A stretch of DNA of 64,000 bases, taken from assembly GCA_020444065.1 (NCBI GenBank), contig JAHLLQ010000002.1, positions 744,001-808,000 of the forward strand, given 5' to 3'. Under the pieces are notes generated by a model, which saw only the letters and a program-made list of their open reading frames with translations, was not told the origin of the DNA and made no database searches. Position 1 is the first letter of the stretch. Each line of letters begins with the position of its first letter. The DNA comes from a bacterium. GTDB taxonomy: Bacteria > Sumerlaeota > Sumerlaeia > SLMS01 > JAHLLQ01. The position numbers were made by a program, and so were the translations under genes. This document shows positions 28,301 to 36,865 of this stretch, one piece after another.

Positions 28301-29084
28301 TCGCCCAGTTTGCAGAGAGGGAATCCAGCCCCGCTGCTCTTCGCAGGGAGGACATTGCAGACACAATGGTGCGCAGCGGTTCGAGCACCCACTTGGAAAT
28401 GCGCTTCCCAGCTTCGGAATCCTCAAACGGAATCGTGTCGTTTGCCGCCTCCTCGTAGAAGGGCAGAACCCGCTCGAACACGAAGGCGTGAGGATCGGTG
28501 AGGGCCTCGAGGAAACTGATGATCGAGCCAGTCGTTTTGCCGATCATTTCCAGCCCATCGGCGGGGGAGAGCTGTTCCAGAATCTGAAACAGAACAGGTC
28601 CCTCTTCCGGATCGTCGAGCACGTCCGCGAGCGCCTCGTCTATGACCTCTTCGCGTAGGAGAATCGCTTCCTCTTCCGCCATGACGTCGAAGTCCGGGGC
28701 GAGATCAATCTCGGCAGAGCTCTCGTGCAGTAGTGCGAGGCAGAAACTGTGAAGCGTTGAAATCGGCGCGCGGGGCAGTATCGTGAGTTGATTCTGCAGA
28801 TGGCGGATCGTCTTGTGATCCGCGCCCTCCCAGCGGAGTCGTGCGATTTCGTCACGCAGTTTCTTGCCCAGACGCTCCTTCATTTCGCTGGCGGCTGCGC
28901 GCGTGAACGTCACGATCAGCATGTTCTCGATCGAGACAGAATTCTCCGGATCTTTCAGCAAGCGAAGGACGCGCTCGACCAGCGTTGCCGTCTTGCCGGC
29001 TCCGGCACCTGCATTTACGAGCACATTCTGGCCGCGCACGTCGAGGGCGCTCTGCTGCGCCGCTGTCCATTTGATCTCGCTCAC
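25305..29084 (-). CDS. addA: Helicase-nuclease subunit AddA
   Basis: 1259 residues. AddA is the UvrD/Rep-family helicase and nuclease subunit of the AddAB double-strand-break resection enzyme. The N terminus has Walker A A-G-A-G-A-G-K-T; V-D-E-F-Q-D-V-N is the Walker B/motif II; K-S-K-G-L-E-F-P and L-L-Y-V-A-M-T-R-A-K are later helicase motifs. The C-terminal RecB-type nuclease shows G-I-V-D-L-Y-F and L-V-L-L-D-F-K-T-D-W. The start is a GTG at 29084-29082 that overlaps the addB stop by four bases (GTGA), implying translational coupling. The complex should recognise a Chi-like sequence, which cannot be deduced here. Confidence 0.95.
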   Translation of the reverse strand: MSEIKWTAAQQSALDVRGQNVLVNAGAGAGKTATLVERVLRLLKDPENSVSIENMLIVTFTRAAASEMKERLGKKLRDEIARLRWEGADHKTIRHLQNQLTILPRAPISTLHSFCLALLHESSAEIDLAPDFDVMAEEEAILLREEVIDEALADVLDDPEEGPVLFQILEQLSPADGLEMIGKTTGSIISFLEALTDPHAFVFERVLPFYEEAANDTIPFEDSEAGKRISKWVLEPLRTIVSAMSSLRRAAGLDSLSANWAKKYWQAIADLESQLATLMTNIDPAQPLPDFKQMLKLPRRSGLTKNASAGDAVLHAASASLKETVEEAKKALEMLEPDVSMNDMRAQVASTMPFVRLMLDRLGLRLIDELLARHKEQRRLTYGHLERLALQLLSSKDDAPTAAAKRMQERFEYVLVDEFQDVNELQATLLKCVSRPASEAEQGNQFVVGDVKQSIYGFRQADPTQFQSLYDRYRDYAPDVLASPGARIDLQENFRSAPALLRELNRFFESLFCPRIGSVLYDHRHTFVPGRAESGSQATRLEVHLLEQTAADHDDEAEETAATDELLLYDSYEKEAHYVAQTILSLDVPRRDIAILLRSSSGYATKLVEAFKLHGIEYFTQESIGFLTQQEVVDVLSLLHVIDNPYRDVQLIGCLRGPAGEWTEDELAMLRLHDRKGRLFDNLKAIAADSEHPLQSRSADFLVRLRTWQSAARRESMGDFFARLYDELDLRERLATLPNGDQRRLNLQYLQDRAVQFDSFRRTGLGRFLEFIEDLIQRGEDLGQPSAAPPESDVVRIMTIHKSKGLEFPVVIVPFIGKRLNFQDARADVVWDREAGFAVRYLPERRYGESRRSIAREFLVDAMLDRARSEELRLLYVAMTRAKERLFLIGSAKNVWSKIQGHLPLPAVTQPDGEGDTAAANSVMDWTLQALRGREEFQAIDRDNPIGPTGGDGLHVRIVDVPMAAVPSSGEVAGSRESDQLDGLKAATPMLLTMIERLRGIQMRATDGAVRAKLSVTEAKRAYEAIHYEDNPPARRPGSDAEPPPPPVPPDWLPPFMSGTAPAAGRRAGTLTHRLCALLDLVAVRDGRAVADELARLTEAGYFSPEEAAILRTDEVQLFFEEPIGQRILACAERVRHEAPFTIGVPAGDLHDGFEAADEPMIFQGIVDLYFEDAEGRLVLLDFKTDWCGKHGEKLPELERAYTPQLVLYQVGLERALRRPVDEAWIYFLRAGQACRMPSPGAEKDWLEYLRAGACLPTE

Positions 29085-32000
29085 GGCTGCCCTCCTTCAG
29101 GTGGGCCAAGCCACGATTCGACGGCATCCGAGCGCTTCAAGTTCGGGACAAGTCGCCGCGAGTTCATCGAGTAGTCGAGTCGGCAGGCGGGCCGATAAGG
29201 ACACCATCCGCAAGGCGTTGAGGTTCCCTGCAAAGCGGGCCCCACTTGCACATCGCCTCGCGCGATCGCCTTCACGTGATGGCCGATAGTCTCTTTCGCC
29301 TTGATCAGCAGGCGCTCGAACTGCGGATCGCTGATCGCATCGCCGTAGTGCGCCGTCTTGACGGCCGGATCGCCGGGAGTCCGACCAACAAGTGCCATCC
29401 CGTTCGGGTCGACCCAAAGCGTTGCATTGGCCGTTGCGGGAACGATTCCGCGGTACGTGCGCCCCGTGTCGTCGCGTTGCACGATTCCCAGGTAGACCGC
29501 GCCACCGAGTTTCGCCGCCTCGCCATCAAGCAACTTCTTCGCATTCGCCTGCAGCGCACACAGGTACACCGGCAACTGAAGGCTCTTGCCATCTCGGGCG
29601 GCCGCCCAGTTCTGTTTCCTGCTTCCAAGCTTGTAGTCCACGACAATCAGCCACTTGTCTCCGTCCCCACTTTCGGCCACATCGATGCGATCGATCTGTC
29701 CGCGCAGTAGAACCGGAAGTTCCGAACCGTCATCGAGGTGAACCTCCAGGCGCAACGCGTCCAACTCGCCGCGCGGGCCGAAAGTGACTTCCGTCCCGAT
29801 TGGCCGCGAGCTCATCGCCCGGGCAGCCTGCACGATGAAATGCACAAGGTCCGTGACCTGGCGCTTCACGAGTTCGACGATCGCTTTGCCCCCCGCTGTT
29901 TCGTACAAACCGGTTTGCTGCATGCGTTCGACGGGCGCGGCAAATGCCTGCGCGACCTCGGCGGCAATCGCATCGTCTTCGAGATCGGCAAAGCTCTTCG
30001 ACTCCGCGATCAGCTTGTCTGTCAGTTCCTTCAACGCGGCGTGGGCGAGGCTACCGACGTCGGCCCGGGTCAGCGTTGCATCCGGAGCCACCTCGGGACG
30101 GATCATCGCATTCAGGAAATACTGGAACGGGCAGTTCGCGAAGCTCTCGAGGGCAGAGACGCTGGTTCGCAACTCATCGCCAAGGAACTGGCGTGCCATC
30201 TCCGACGAAATTCGCGCTTCATTTCGCAAGCCGGCAGTGCAGAGGACCTGGAGGAAGCCCTCGCGTTCTCGCAATGGCAGTCCATCGACGAACTCTTTGG
30301 CGCCGAAAAAAGGGGGGACGGAGTCACGGTCGGTCGTCTCGAAGATCTCACGACACAGAATCGCCGCGGCCTCCCGCGCTCGCAGCACGCGATCCGGCGA
30401 GAGTTCAGGGACCGTGTGTTCGATGGGACATTGAGGGAAGAGACGCTCAACTTCACTCCAGTAGGGTGAAGGCATCAGGGCCTGCCCCGCATCGTCCGAG
30501 AATGGGCGCAGCAGTGTCAGCGCATGGCTGGCTCGCGTCAGGGCGAGTTGCGCAAAGAACAACTCGCGCATGTACAGCCGACGGCTGGATGCTTTGAGCT
30601 CGACAGGTTTGCCTTCCAACGTGCGCAACTCATCGCGCTCCTGATCGGTCAGCAGCGTCGCGTTCGCCCCCGGAAGCGGGAAACGCCCTTCCGCCAGGCC
30701 CAACACAATCGCGCCCTGCATTTCGGGTAAGCGCGTGCGATCCACCTGTCCGACGATTACCTGGTTCATACGCGGTGGGATTCGTGGCAGCGTCAGCGTG
30801 CCCAACGTCGAGCGCATCAACTCGAGGCAAACTTCCGCCTCGAACGCGTCATCGGCCGACGATTCCACCATGGCCTGCATCACTTCACCGATTTCCGTCA
30901 GGATCGGTTCGTCGGTCTCCGATGGCTCCGGCATTGCCTCTGCCAGGAGACCGCACGCGGCCTGCACGAAACCCGCGAGACAATACTCGCCCGCATCGTT
31001 TTTCGCCTCCGAAAGCGCAACCAGCAGCCGCTGCAATGGCGCAACGACCTCGCGGCGAAGGGCATCCAACTCATCGATGCCTTTCGGCTCCTCCACGTGA
31101 TCCGGCTCTTCGAAGGGAGATCGCGCGGGGGGGGGCTTCCATTCCTTGCGACTTACCCACATTTCGGCTCGGCGCGGATAGGCATCGACGAATTCGTCGA
31201 GCTTCGACACCGCGTCGCGGTCGAATGCAAAAAGCCCCGACTTGGCAAACTCGAGAATCGGTCCGCTTCGCCAGCCGCCGAGAACCGCCTCCAGTGCAGC
31301 AAGTAATCCCTGGATGGCGGGGTGGTTCTGCAGGGGTTCGTGGCGATCGATGAAGAATGGGATCCCCGCCGCGTGCAGGTATTCCGACAATGGCTGAACG
31401 TATGAATCCAACTGGCGAGTCAGGATCGCCATTCGTCCCCAATGCCAGGCGCGATCGCGTTTCCACTCGAGCAATTGCTCAACCGCCGCACGGCATTCAT
31501 CGCGTCCATTCGCCGCGACCACGAGACGAACCCACTCCGGGGGATCGCTTTCCGGCGGATGCGGTGGCTCGGCCTTGAGAGCCTTCTGGAGTTTCTGCAG
31601 CGAGTCAGTCTGAAAGCGCGGCGCATCATCAAGAGCGATCGATTCGCACACTTGCACCTGGTTGTCCGTCGCCAGTGCCAGAAGTTGCTCGAGCGTTTCT
31701 TCCGTTGGAAAGGAGCGCGATTCCTCATCCGGCGCGTCGCCATTTCGTACCGATTGGAAACGATCCAGATCGATGGACAGTGCGAGGTTCACCTCTTCCG
31801 CGCGCTTCATCAATCCGGCCAGCACTTCCAATTCAATCGGCGTGAATCCGTGAAAGCCATCCACATAGACGCGCGCGCCCTGAAGCTCATCGCTCGCTTC
31901 GATCAGGCGACGCAACTCCATCAGTGTCTGTTCCGGATCCTGAAAACGGTTTGCGATACGGCGATCATAGTCCTCGGCTACGTCCGCAAGTTCGGACAAC

Positions 32001-32464
32001 TTCTCCGCAAGGACATCGTTGATTGTGCCCACATCGTTGGCCAGATCGCGCAGGCGCTCCGTCGAGACACGGAATTGCTTCATCTCGGAGAGCATGGCGG
32101 CGACGCTCTCGTCGATACTGCGGACACGCAGCAGACGGCCTGCTCGATTCTCCCGGCGCATTTGCGCGATGATCGCGGTCACCAGAACGCGCCGATGAAT
32201 GTCACCCAAGCGCGGCAACGCCGGCCCCGGCGTCATCGAGAAGACCCATTGGGCCAGCCGCGCGAAGGACAGGACGCGGGCGCGCACCGTGCCGCTCAGA
32301 TCGGTGCGAATCAGTGCCTGCTCTGTCTGATAGGAAGCCTGTTCCGGGACCAGGAGAATGAGCGGAGGGCCTTCCGGTTCGCGGTTCGCCTCGCTCCGCA
32401 CGGCGCGCAGCATCCACTCCGTCTTGCCGCTTCCCGGCGGGCCGGCGACGAATCGCAATCCCAT
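29081..32464 (-). CDS. addB: Helicase-nuclease subunit AddB
   Basis: 1127 residues. AddB is the Chi-recognising partner of AddA with a second RecB-like nuclease. The N terminus has Walker A G-P-P-G-S-G-K-T. The iron-sulphur cluster ligands are visible: Cys778 in S-F-A-N-C-P-F and Cys1085, Cys1088, Cys1094 in C-x2-C-x5-C near the C terminus. The nuclease D-Y-K motif appears in L-I-V-V-D-Y-K-L-G-S. It is the first gene of an addB-addA pair with a four-base overlap, and it lies 13 nt downstream of the FHA-GGDEF gene, which could place all three in one transcript. Confidence 0.94.
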   Translation of the reverse strand: MGLRFVAGPPGSGKTEWMLRAVRSEANREPEGPPLILLVPEQASYQTEQALIRTDLSGTVRARVLSFARLAQWVFSMTPGPALPRLGDIHRRVLVTAIIAQMRRENRAGRLLRVRSIDESVAAMLSEMKQFRVSTERLRDLANDVGTINDVLAEKLSELADVAEDYDRRIANRFQDPEQTLMELRRLIEASDELQGARVYVDGFHGFTPIELEVLAGLMKRAEEVNLALSIDLDRFQSVRNGDAPDEESRSFPTEETLEQLLALATDNQVQVCESIALDDAPRFQTDSLQKLQKALKAEPPHPPESDPPEWVRLVVAANGRDECRAAVEQLLEWKRDRAWHWGRMAILTRQLDSYVQPLSEYLHAAGIPFFIDRHEPLQNHPAIQGLLAALEAVLGGWRSGPILEFAKSGLFAFDRDAVSKLDEFVDAYPRRAEMWVSRKEWKPPPARSPFEEPDHVEEPKGIDELDALRREVVAPLQRLLVALSEAKNDAGEYCLAGFVQAACGLLAEAMPEPSETDEPILTEIGEVMQAMVESSADDAFEAEVCLELMRSTLGTLTLPRIPPRMNQVIVGQVDRTRLPEMQGAIVLGLAEGRFPLPGANATLLTDQERDELRTLEGKPVELKASSRRLYMRELFFAQLALTRASHALTLLRPFSDDAGQALMPSPYWSEVERLFPQCPIEHTVPELSPDRVLRAREAAAILCREIFETTDRDSVPPFFGAKEFVDGLPLREREGFLQVLCTAGLRNEARISSEMARQFLGDELRTSVSALESFANCPFQYFLNAMIRPEVAPDATLTRADVGSLAHAALKELTDKLIAESKSFADLEDDAIAAEVAQAFAAPVERMQQTGLYETAGGKAIVELVKRQVTDLVHFIVQAARAMSSRPIGTEVTFGPRGELDALRLEVHLDDGSELPVLLRGQIDRIDVAESGDGDKWLIVVDYKLGSRKQNWAAARDGKSLQLPVYLCALQANAKKLLDGEAAKLGGAVYLGIVQRDDTGRTYRGIVPATANATLWVDPNGMALVGRTPGDPAVKTAHYGDAISDPQFERLLIKAKETIGHHVKAIARGDVQVGPALQGTSTPCGWCPYRPACRLDYSMNSRRLVPNLKRSDAVESWLGPPEGGQP

Positions 32465-32477
32465 CCCGCGCTCTCTC

Positions 32478-33449
32478 CTAAGGTTTCAGATCGACTGTCT
32501 CGTCGTTGAATTCGACGCAGTTTCGTCCCGCGTTCTTTGCCTTGTAGAGCATCCTGTCGGCGCGTTGGAAAATGGAAATGCTGTCGTCGCCTTTGCGATA
32601 GGACGCGCCCCCGATACTGATCGTGAATCGCAACGTCTTGCTGCCTACGCCGAGTTCGCTGCTCGCGACCGACTTGCGAAGTCGCTCCGCAAGTGTCAGC
32701 GCCTCGTCGTTCCCCGTGTCGGGCAGGCAGATGGCAAACTCCTCACCGCCCCAACGCGCGACAAGATCGCTTTCGCGACAGCCCTGCTTCAAAATGTTCG
32801 CAACATGGCAGAGCGCTTCATCGCCGACGTCATGCCCGTGCTGGTCGTTCACCTCTTTGAAGTGATCCAGGTCGAGCAGGAGAAACGACAACTGGATGCC
32901 CAGACGCCCCGTGCGGGCCAGGTGATGTTTCATGTGGGCCAGAAGTTGGCGGCGATTGTCGAGTCCCGTCAGCACGTCGCGTGTTGCGGATTCATAGAGC
33001 GACTCGTCGTGGCGCAATTCGCCTTCGTCTCGGACAAAGAATCCGATTAACGACGAACCGATCAAGAGGCGATCATGCTCTTCCAACTGAATGCGCGCAT
33101 CGATCTGCCGGCCGTTGACCTCGGTGCCGTTTCGCGAGCCGAGATCCTCAATGTAGCAGCAAGGCATCTCGGTCGGCTTATCGTAATTCTCGTATTCGAT
33201 CTTGGTGTGCATGCGCGAGGCCGTCGGATCATTTAGAGCCCAATCGACCGACGTGCTGCGTCCGATTACGATCTGCGGCTTGTGGAGGGACTTGCGCTGC
33301 CCCTTTGCGGGGCCGCCGAGACATATCAAGACTGGCCGGAACGTTTCCGGACCGGTCCGATGGCGATACAGCGACTTCTCATTGATCGCTGTCGACTCGG
33401 TATCATCACACTTGAACTCTTGTTCAGGCTCTTTGGCGTGATCCGTCAT
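32478..33449 (-). CDS. FHA-GGDEF diguanylate cyclase
   Basis: 323 residues, cytosolic. Residues ~45-150 form a forkhead-associated phosphothreonine-binding domain (V-I-G-R-S, S-R-M-H, D-L-G-S-R-N-G-T-E-V-N-G). Residues ~165-315 are a GGDEF domain: D-V-L-T-G-L-D-N-R-R, D-L-D-H-F-K-E-V-N-D and the active site G-G-E-E-F at 234-238. A canonical product-inhibition I-site, R-E-S-D at 225-228, is five residues before it. The protein should make cyclic di-GMP when a phosphoprotein partner docks. The ATG ending at 33449 begins a plausible N terminus; the open frame runs back to 33923 but overlaps the ahpC gene. It may be cotranscribed with addB. Confidence 0.92.
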   Translation of the reverse strand: MTDHAKEPEQEFKCDDTESTAINEKSLYRHRTGPETFRPVLICLGGPAKGQRKSLHKPQIVIGRSTSVDWALNDPTASRMHTKIEYENYDKPTEMPCCYIEDLGSRNGTEVNGRQIDARIQLEEHDRLLIGSSLIGFFVRDEGELRHDESLYESATRDVLTGLDNRRQLLAHMKHHLARTGRLGIQLSFLLLDLDHFKEVNDQHGHDVGDEALCHVANILKQGCRESDLVARWGGEEFAICLPDTGNDEALTLAERLRKSVASSELGVGSKTLRFTISIGGASYRKGDDSISIFQRADRMLYKAKNAGRNCVEFNDETVDLKP

Positions 33450-33585
33450 TAACCCAGACGTCTTCCCCAATTGGTTTCGAACACGTGTCGCCACAGCAAG
33501 CCTTCTAGCAGAACGGTATATTCCCGGAGTAGGGGGGCGCGCGCAAAGGAAAATCTCTCTTGCGGGCCAGGAAGGCGAAATAGAA

Positions 33586-33613
33586 ACGGCCGGCTCGTCG
33601 CGGAGCCGGCCGT
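33586..33613 (-). terminator. Terminator of the ahpD-ahpC unit
   Basis: An 11-bp stem, ACGGCCGGCTC (33586-33596) with GAGCCGGCCGT (33603-33613), has a 6-nt loop. On the reverse strand it is followed by TTTCTATTTCG. It lies 27 nt past the ahpC stop. Confidence 0.85.
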
Positions 33614-33640
33614 ATCGATGACAGGGGAGGGAGGGAAATC

Positions 33641-34165
33641 TTAGACGTGGAGCGTCTCTTCGCCCACCTTCCAGTTGCAGGGGCAGAGTTCGTCGGTCTG
33701 CAGCGCATCCAGCACGCGCAGGACTTCCTCGGGGCTCCGGCCAACATTCATATCGGTCACATAGACGAAACGGACAATCCCGTGCGGATCGATCAGCAAT
33801 GTGGCACGCTGGGAGACGCCTCTCTCCTGGTCCAAAACGCCCAGTGATGCGCTGATCGACTTCGTGTAGTCCGAGAACATCGGGTGTCTCACATCGGCCA
33901 ACTCGCTCTTGGCCTGGGTCCACCCCAGGTGGCTATAGATGCTGTCGCAACTGCCCCCCAGCACCTCGCATCCCCGTTCCTTGAATTCCGGAGTCATGTC
34001 GCTGAAGGCCTTGATCTCTGTCGGGCAGACGAACGTGAAATCCAACGGCCAGAAGTACAGACAGACCCACTTTCCTCGATACTGGCTCAGGGTAATTTCC
34101 CTGAACTCAGTTCCATCCAGGGCTTCCGCCTTGAAGTCCGGGGCCTGCTGTCCGACTTGGATCAT
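33641..34165 (-). CDS. ahpC: AhpC-type peroxiredoxin
   Basis: 174 residues, typical 2-Cys peroxiredoxin reducing H2O2 and alkyl hydroperoxides in the cytosol. The peroxidatic Cys47 lies in D-F-T-F-V-C-P-T-E. The C-terminal resolving region reads E-L-C-P-C-N-W, so Cys161 is the likely resolving residue with an extra Cys163. The start ATG ends at 34165. It lies 100 nt downstream of an AhpD-like gene on the same strand. No ahpF is nearby, so AhpD-linked reduction is the probable electron route, as in mycobacteria; that link is inference from context. Confidence 0.93.
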   Translation of the reverse strand: MIQVGQQAPDFKAEALDGTEFREITLSQYRGKWVCLYFWPLDFTFVCPTEIKAFSDMTPEFKERGCEVLGGSCDSIYSHLGWTQAKSELADVRHPMFSDYTKSISASLGVLDQERGVSQRATLLIDPHGIVRFVYVTDMNVGRSPEEVLRVLDALQTDELCPCNWKVGEETLHV

Positions 34166-34265
34166 GGTGACTTCCTCTCATTCTTGCATAGCTCAAACGC
34201 CGTTCCATCCCACCCGGTGGCCGCCTGCGTGTCAGCCGGAAAATCGCAAGCAAAACGATTGCCAT

Positions 34266-34901
34266 TTAGCCGGCAGGAGCAGCCAGGGCATTCGAAATCC
34301 GGTCAAGTGCCTCGGCCGTGGCGGCGGCCTTGATGGCTTCGTCGATTTGCTCGACCGTCATGCCCAACTCGCGGCCCTTCTTCACGTGTGCCTTGACGCA
34401 AGTGGAGCAGTTGTTCGCGGACGACACCGCGATACAGATGAATTCCACCTGAAGCTGTGTCAGAGACGACCTGATGAAGGCATTGGCACTGAACGGCGCG
34501 CGGAGGGCGTCAAAATCGGGATCCTGCACGAAGCCGCGGAATCGGTAATACCCGTTGAACACGATGCAAGTGGTTCCGATGGCGATGGCATCGGCGACCT
34601 GCCGGGGTTCTGCACCGGCCTCGCGAGCCGCAGAGCCCAGAAAGCGCGTGGCCTCAGGCGAACCGATCACCGCAGCAACGGCTGTCGCCACCAGCAGCTT
34701 CGTCGGATTGGCCAGTTCACCGCCATCAAGGTGCCGCTTCAGGTTCTGGCAGAGGTCCTGGATTCCGGACTCGGAACCGGCCAGACCAGCCAATCCCGAG
34801 GGCAGCTCATCGACCTTCATCGCCTCCTTCAAGCGTTCCAGCGCCCGCTGTGCCTTTTCCGTTGTTTCGGCCCCATCCCATGGTCTCAACTCGTCGCTCA
34901 T
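34266..34901 (-). CDS. ahpD: AhpD-like alkylhydroperoxidase (carboxymuconolactone decarboxylase family)
   Basis: 211 residues. The C-terminal CMD domain has the complete AhpD active-site spacing: Glu143, Cys155, Cys158 and His162 (E-x11-C-S-T-C-x3-H). In Mycobacterium, AhpD recycles oxidised AhpC via lipoamide; here ahpC follows directly. The first ~60 residues form an extra helical segment not in the shortest family members. I chose the ATG ending at 34901 (AGGAG 7 nt upstream) rather than the frame start at 35075, which overlaps the divergent glycosyltransferase gene. This is the promoter-proximal gene of the pair. Confidence 0.88.
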   Translation of the reverse strand: MSDELRPWDGAETTEKAQRALERLKEAMKVDELPSGLAGLAGSESGIQDLCQNLKRHLDGGELANPTKLLVATAVAAVIGSPEATRFLGSAAREAGAEPRQVADAIAIGTTCIVFNGYYRFRGFVQDPDFDALRAPFSANAFIRSSLTQLQVEFICIAVSSANNCSTCVKAHVKKGRELGMTVEQIDEAIKAAATAEALDRISNALAAPAG

Positions 34902-35065
34902 TGCTTCTCCTCTCGTACGTGCGGCTTTTTCCCCGGTTGATCGCGCGGAGAGGTTGACGTCCGGCCTCGCCCGCGCACAGATTCTCTGGCTCGCCGGGGC
35001 AGCTGGAGGATCAACATTTGTACCAGCCGACCGGGCGGCAGGAATCTGACTCAGGCAGACATTGC

Positions 35066-35956
35066 ATGGCGGCAAGGCGTGTCACGAAGAAACAATCGGA
35101 TCGAGCATCCGACGAACTCCGTCCGGATTCGCCCGATCTCTCTGTCGTGCTCATCAACTGGCGAATGGGCAAGGACCTCGCCAGTGTTCTGCCGAGCATT
35201 CGACGCCAGGAATCCCGCATTTCGCGCGAGATCATCGTCGTCAACAAGCCAAGCGAAGACGGCACCGAAGAGCTCTGCGCTGAGTACCCAGAAGTCCGGC
35301 TGATCACTCACGAGATCTTCGGAATCGCGGAGATGCGCAATGTCGGCATCGAGGCTGCCCGCGGCCGCTACTGTCTGATGCTGGACGCCGATACGGAGAT
35401 TCTCCCGGGCTGCTTCGACGCGCTGGTGGAGTTCATGGATCGGTATGCGCGCCTGGGCGCCTGCGGCGGTCACACACGGCGTCCGGACGGCTCGATCGAG
35501 TACAACGTGAAGCGTTTCTACAGCCTGGCAACGATCGCCGTCCGGCGTTCGCCCGTGGGAGTCCTCTGGCCGAATAATCCCTGGAATCGTCAGCACCTGA
35601 TGCTGGATCGCGATCACGATCGCCCTTTCCTCGGCGATTGGGTGGCTGGGGCGTGTTTCTGCATGCGGCGCGAAGCCATCGAAGAAGTCGGCCTGTTCGA
35701 CGATCGATACTACTTCGGGTTCGAGGATGTCGACTGGTGCTGGCGGGCAAAGCGTCTGGGTTGGAAGATCGCTTTCTGCCCAAGCGCCCGAATCATTCAC
35801 AAGGTCCAGCAACTGAGTCGCGCCGGTTTCAATCGATTCACTTTCGCGCACCTGAAGAGCGGCATCCTGTTCTGGCTGAAGATGAAGCGCCTCGACTGGG
35901 GCCTGACGGACGACAGTCCGCGCCTGACGACCGCCCCTGGCGAGAGCACATCCTGA
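35066..35956 (+). CDS. Family 2 glycosyltransferase
   Basis: 296 residues from the ATG at 35066 (an upstream in-frame start at 35018 is possible; neither has a strong ribosome site). GT-A fold of family 2: L-S-V-V-L-I-N-W at the first strand, A-R-G-R-Y-C-L-M-L-D-A-D-T for the metal-binding D-x-D, D-W-V-A-G-A-C-F-C-M-R-R, and the catalytic-base region F-G-F-E-D-V-D-W-C-W-R. It resembles rhamnosyl- or galactofuranosyltransferase-like enzymes acting on lipid-linked glycans at the cytosolic membrane face. It is the first of four consecutive forward genes, with an 18-nt gap to the next GT2. Confidence 0.88.
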   Translation: MAARRVTKKQSDRASDELRPDSPDLSVVLINWRMGKDLASVLPSIRRQESRISREIIVVNKPSEDGTEELCAEYPEVRLITHEIFGIAEMRNVGIEAARGRYCLMLDADTEILPGCFDALVEFMDRYARLGACGGHTRRPDGSIEYNVKRFYSLATIAVRRSPVGVLWPNNPWNRQHLMLDRDHDRPFLGDWVAGACFCMRREAIEEVGLFDDRYYFGFEDVDWCWRAKRLGWKIAFCPSARIIHKVQQLSRAGFNRFTFAHLKSGILFWLKMKRLDWGLTDDSPRLTTAPGESTS

Positions 35957-35974
35957 GAGGCTGAAATCACCGGA

Positions 35975-36865
35975 ATGAGCACGCCGGATCTTGACATCAG
36001 CCTGATCATCGTCCACCGCAACGGAGTGCAACTCCTGCGAGACTGCCTGCAGAGCTTGCCGGCGGCCTGCGCAGGCATTACGTGGGAGGCCATCGTTGTC
36101 GACAACGGCAGCACCGATGGCAGCCCCGAGATGGTCGAGAAGGAATTTCCGGAAGCCCGGCTGATTCCGAACAAGGACAACGCCGGCTTCACCCGGGCCA
36201 ATAACCAGGGGCTGGAGATTGCCCGCGGCCGATACCTGGTCCTGCTGAACAACGACACGGAAGCATTGCCAGACGCATTTGCCAAGGCCGTCGAGTACCT
36301 TGATGCGAATACCGACGTTGGCACGGCAGGTTTGAAGCTGCTGAACCCTGATCGTTCGCGTCAGCTCTCCTGCCGACGGTTCCCGACATTTCAGCAGGCG
36401 CTCTTCAATCGATACAGTCTGTTGACCCGCCTGTTTCCCAACAACCCGTATTCGGCCAATTACTTGATGTCCGACATCGAAGACGACAAGATCCACGACG
36501 TGGATTGGGTCAGCGGCGCGTGCCTGATCGCTCGGCGCGAAGTCTACGACTCCATCGGTGGTTTGGATGAGCGCTTCTTCATGTACTCCGAGGATGTCGA
36601 CTACTGCCTGCGCGTCTGGCAGGCCAGGTATCGTGTGATCTATTTGCCCATCGCGTCGGTCGTGCATTACATCGGCCAGACGTCTGCCAAGTACCCATTC
36701 ATGCCGATACTCTCGCGGCATCGCTCAATGTATCGCTTCTACAAGAAGCACTACAGCCGCGAGCTGATCTTCCTGGATGTCGCGACGGCCGGTATGGTGA
36801 CGACTCGCTGCGTGCTGCAACTTGTCAGCGTATTCTTCAGGCGCCTGGGGAGGAAGACAGCATGA
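35975..36865 (+). CDS. Family 2 glycosyltransferase (rhamnosyltransferase-like)
   Basis: 296 residues. Standard GT2 features: I-V-V-D-N-G-S-T-D-G-S near residue 40, N-A-G-F-T-R-A-N-N-Q-G, L-L-N-N-D-T for the D-x-D-type site, W-V-S-G-A-C-L-I-A-R-R and F-M-Y-S-E-D-V-D-Y-C-L-R. This pattern is typical of O-antigen or capsule rhamnosyltransferases; the sugar is not determinable. It is paralogous to the gene just upstream (similar length and shared motifs). The stop overlaps the start of the next gene (ATGA), so the membrane protein is translationally coupled to it. Confidence 0.9.
   Translation: MSTPDLDISLIIVHRNGVQLLRDCLQSLPAACAGITWEAIVVDNGSTDGSPEMVEKEFPEARLIPNKDNAGFTRANNQGLEIARGRYLVLLNNDTEALPDAFAKAVEYLDANTDVGTAGLKLLNPDRSRQLSCRRFPTFQQALFNRYSLLTRLFPNNPYSANYLMSDIEDDKIHDVDWVSGACLIARREVYDSIGGLDERFFMYSEDVDYCLRVWQARYRVIYLPIASVVHYIGQTSAKYPFMPILSRHRSMYRFYKKHYSRELIFLDVATAGMVTTRCVLQLVSVFFRRLGRKTA

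Noticed and set aside
33450-33923. Upstream extension of the FHA-GGDEF frame
   Set aside because: It runs through the terminator and into ahpC in another frame; homology starts only after the ATG ending at 33449.
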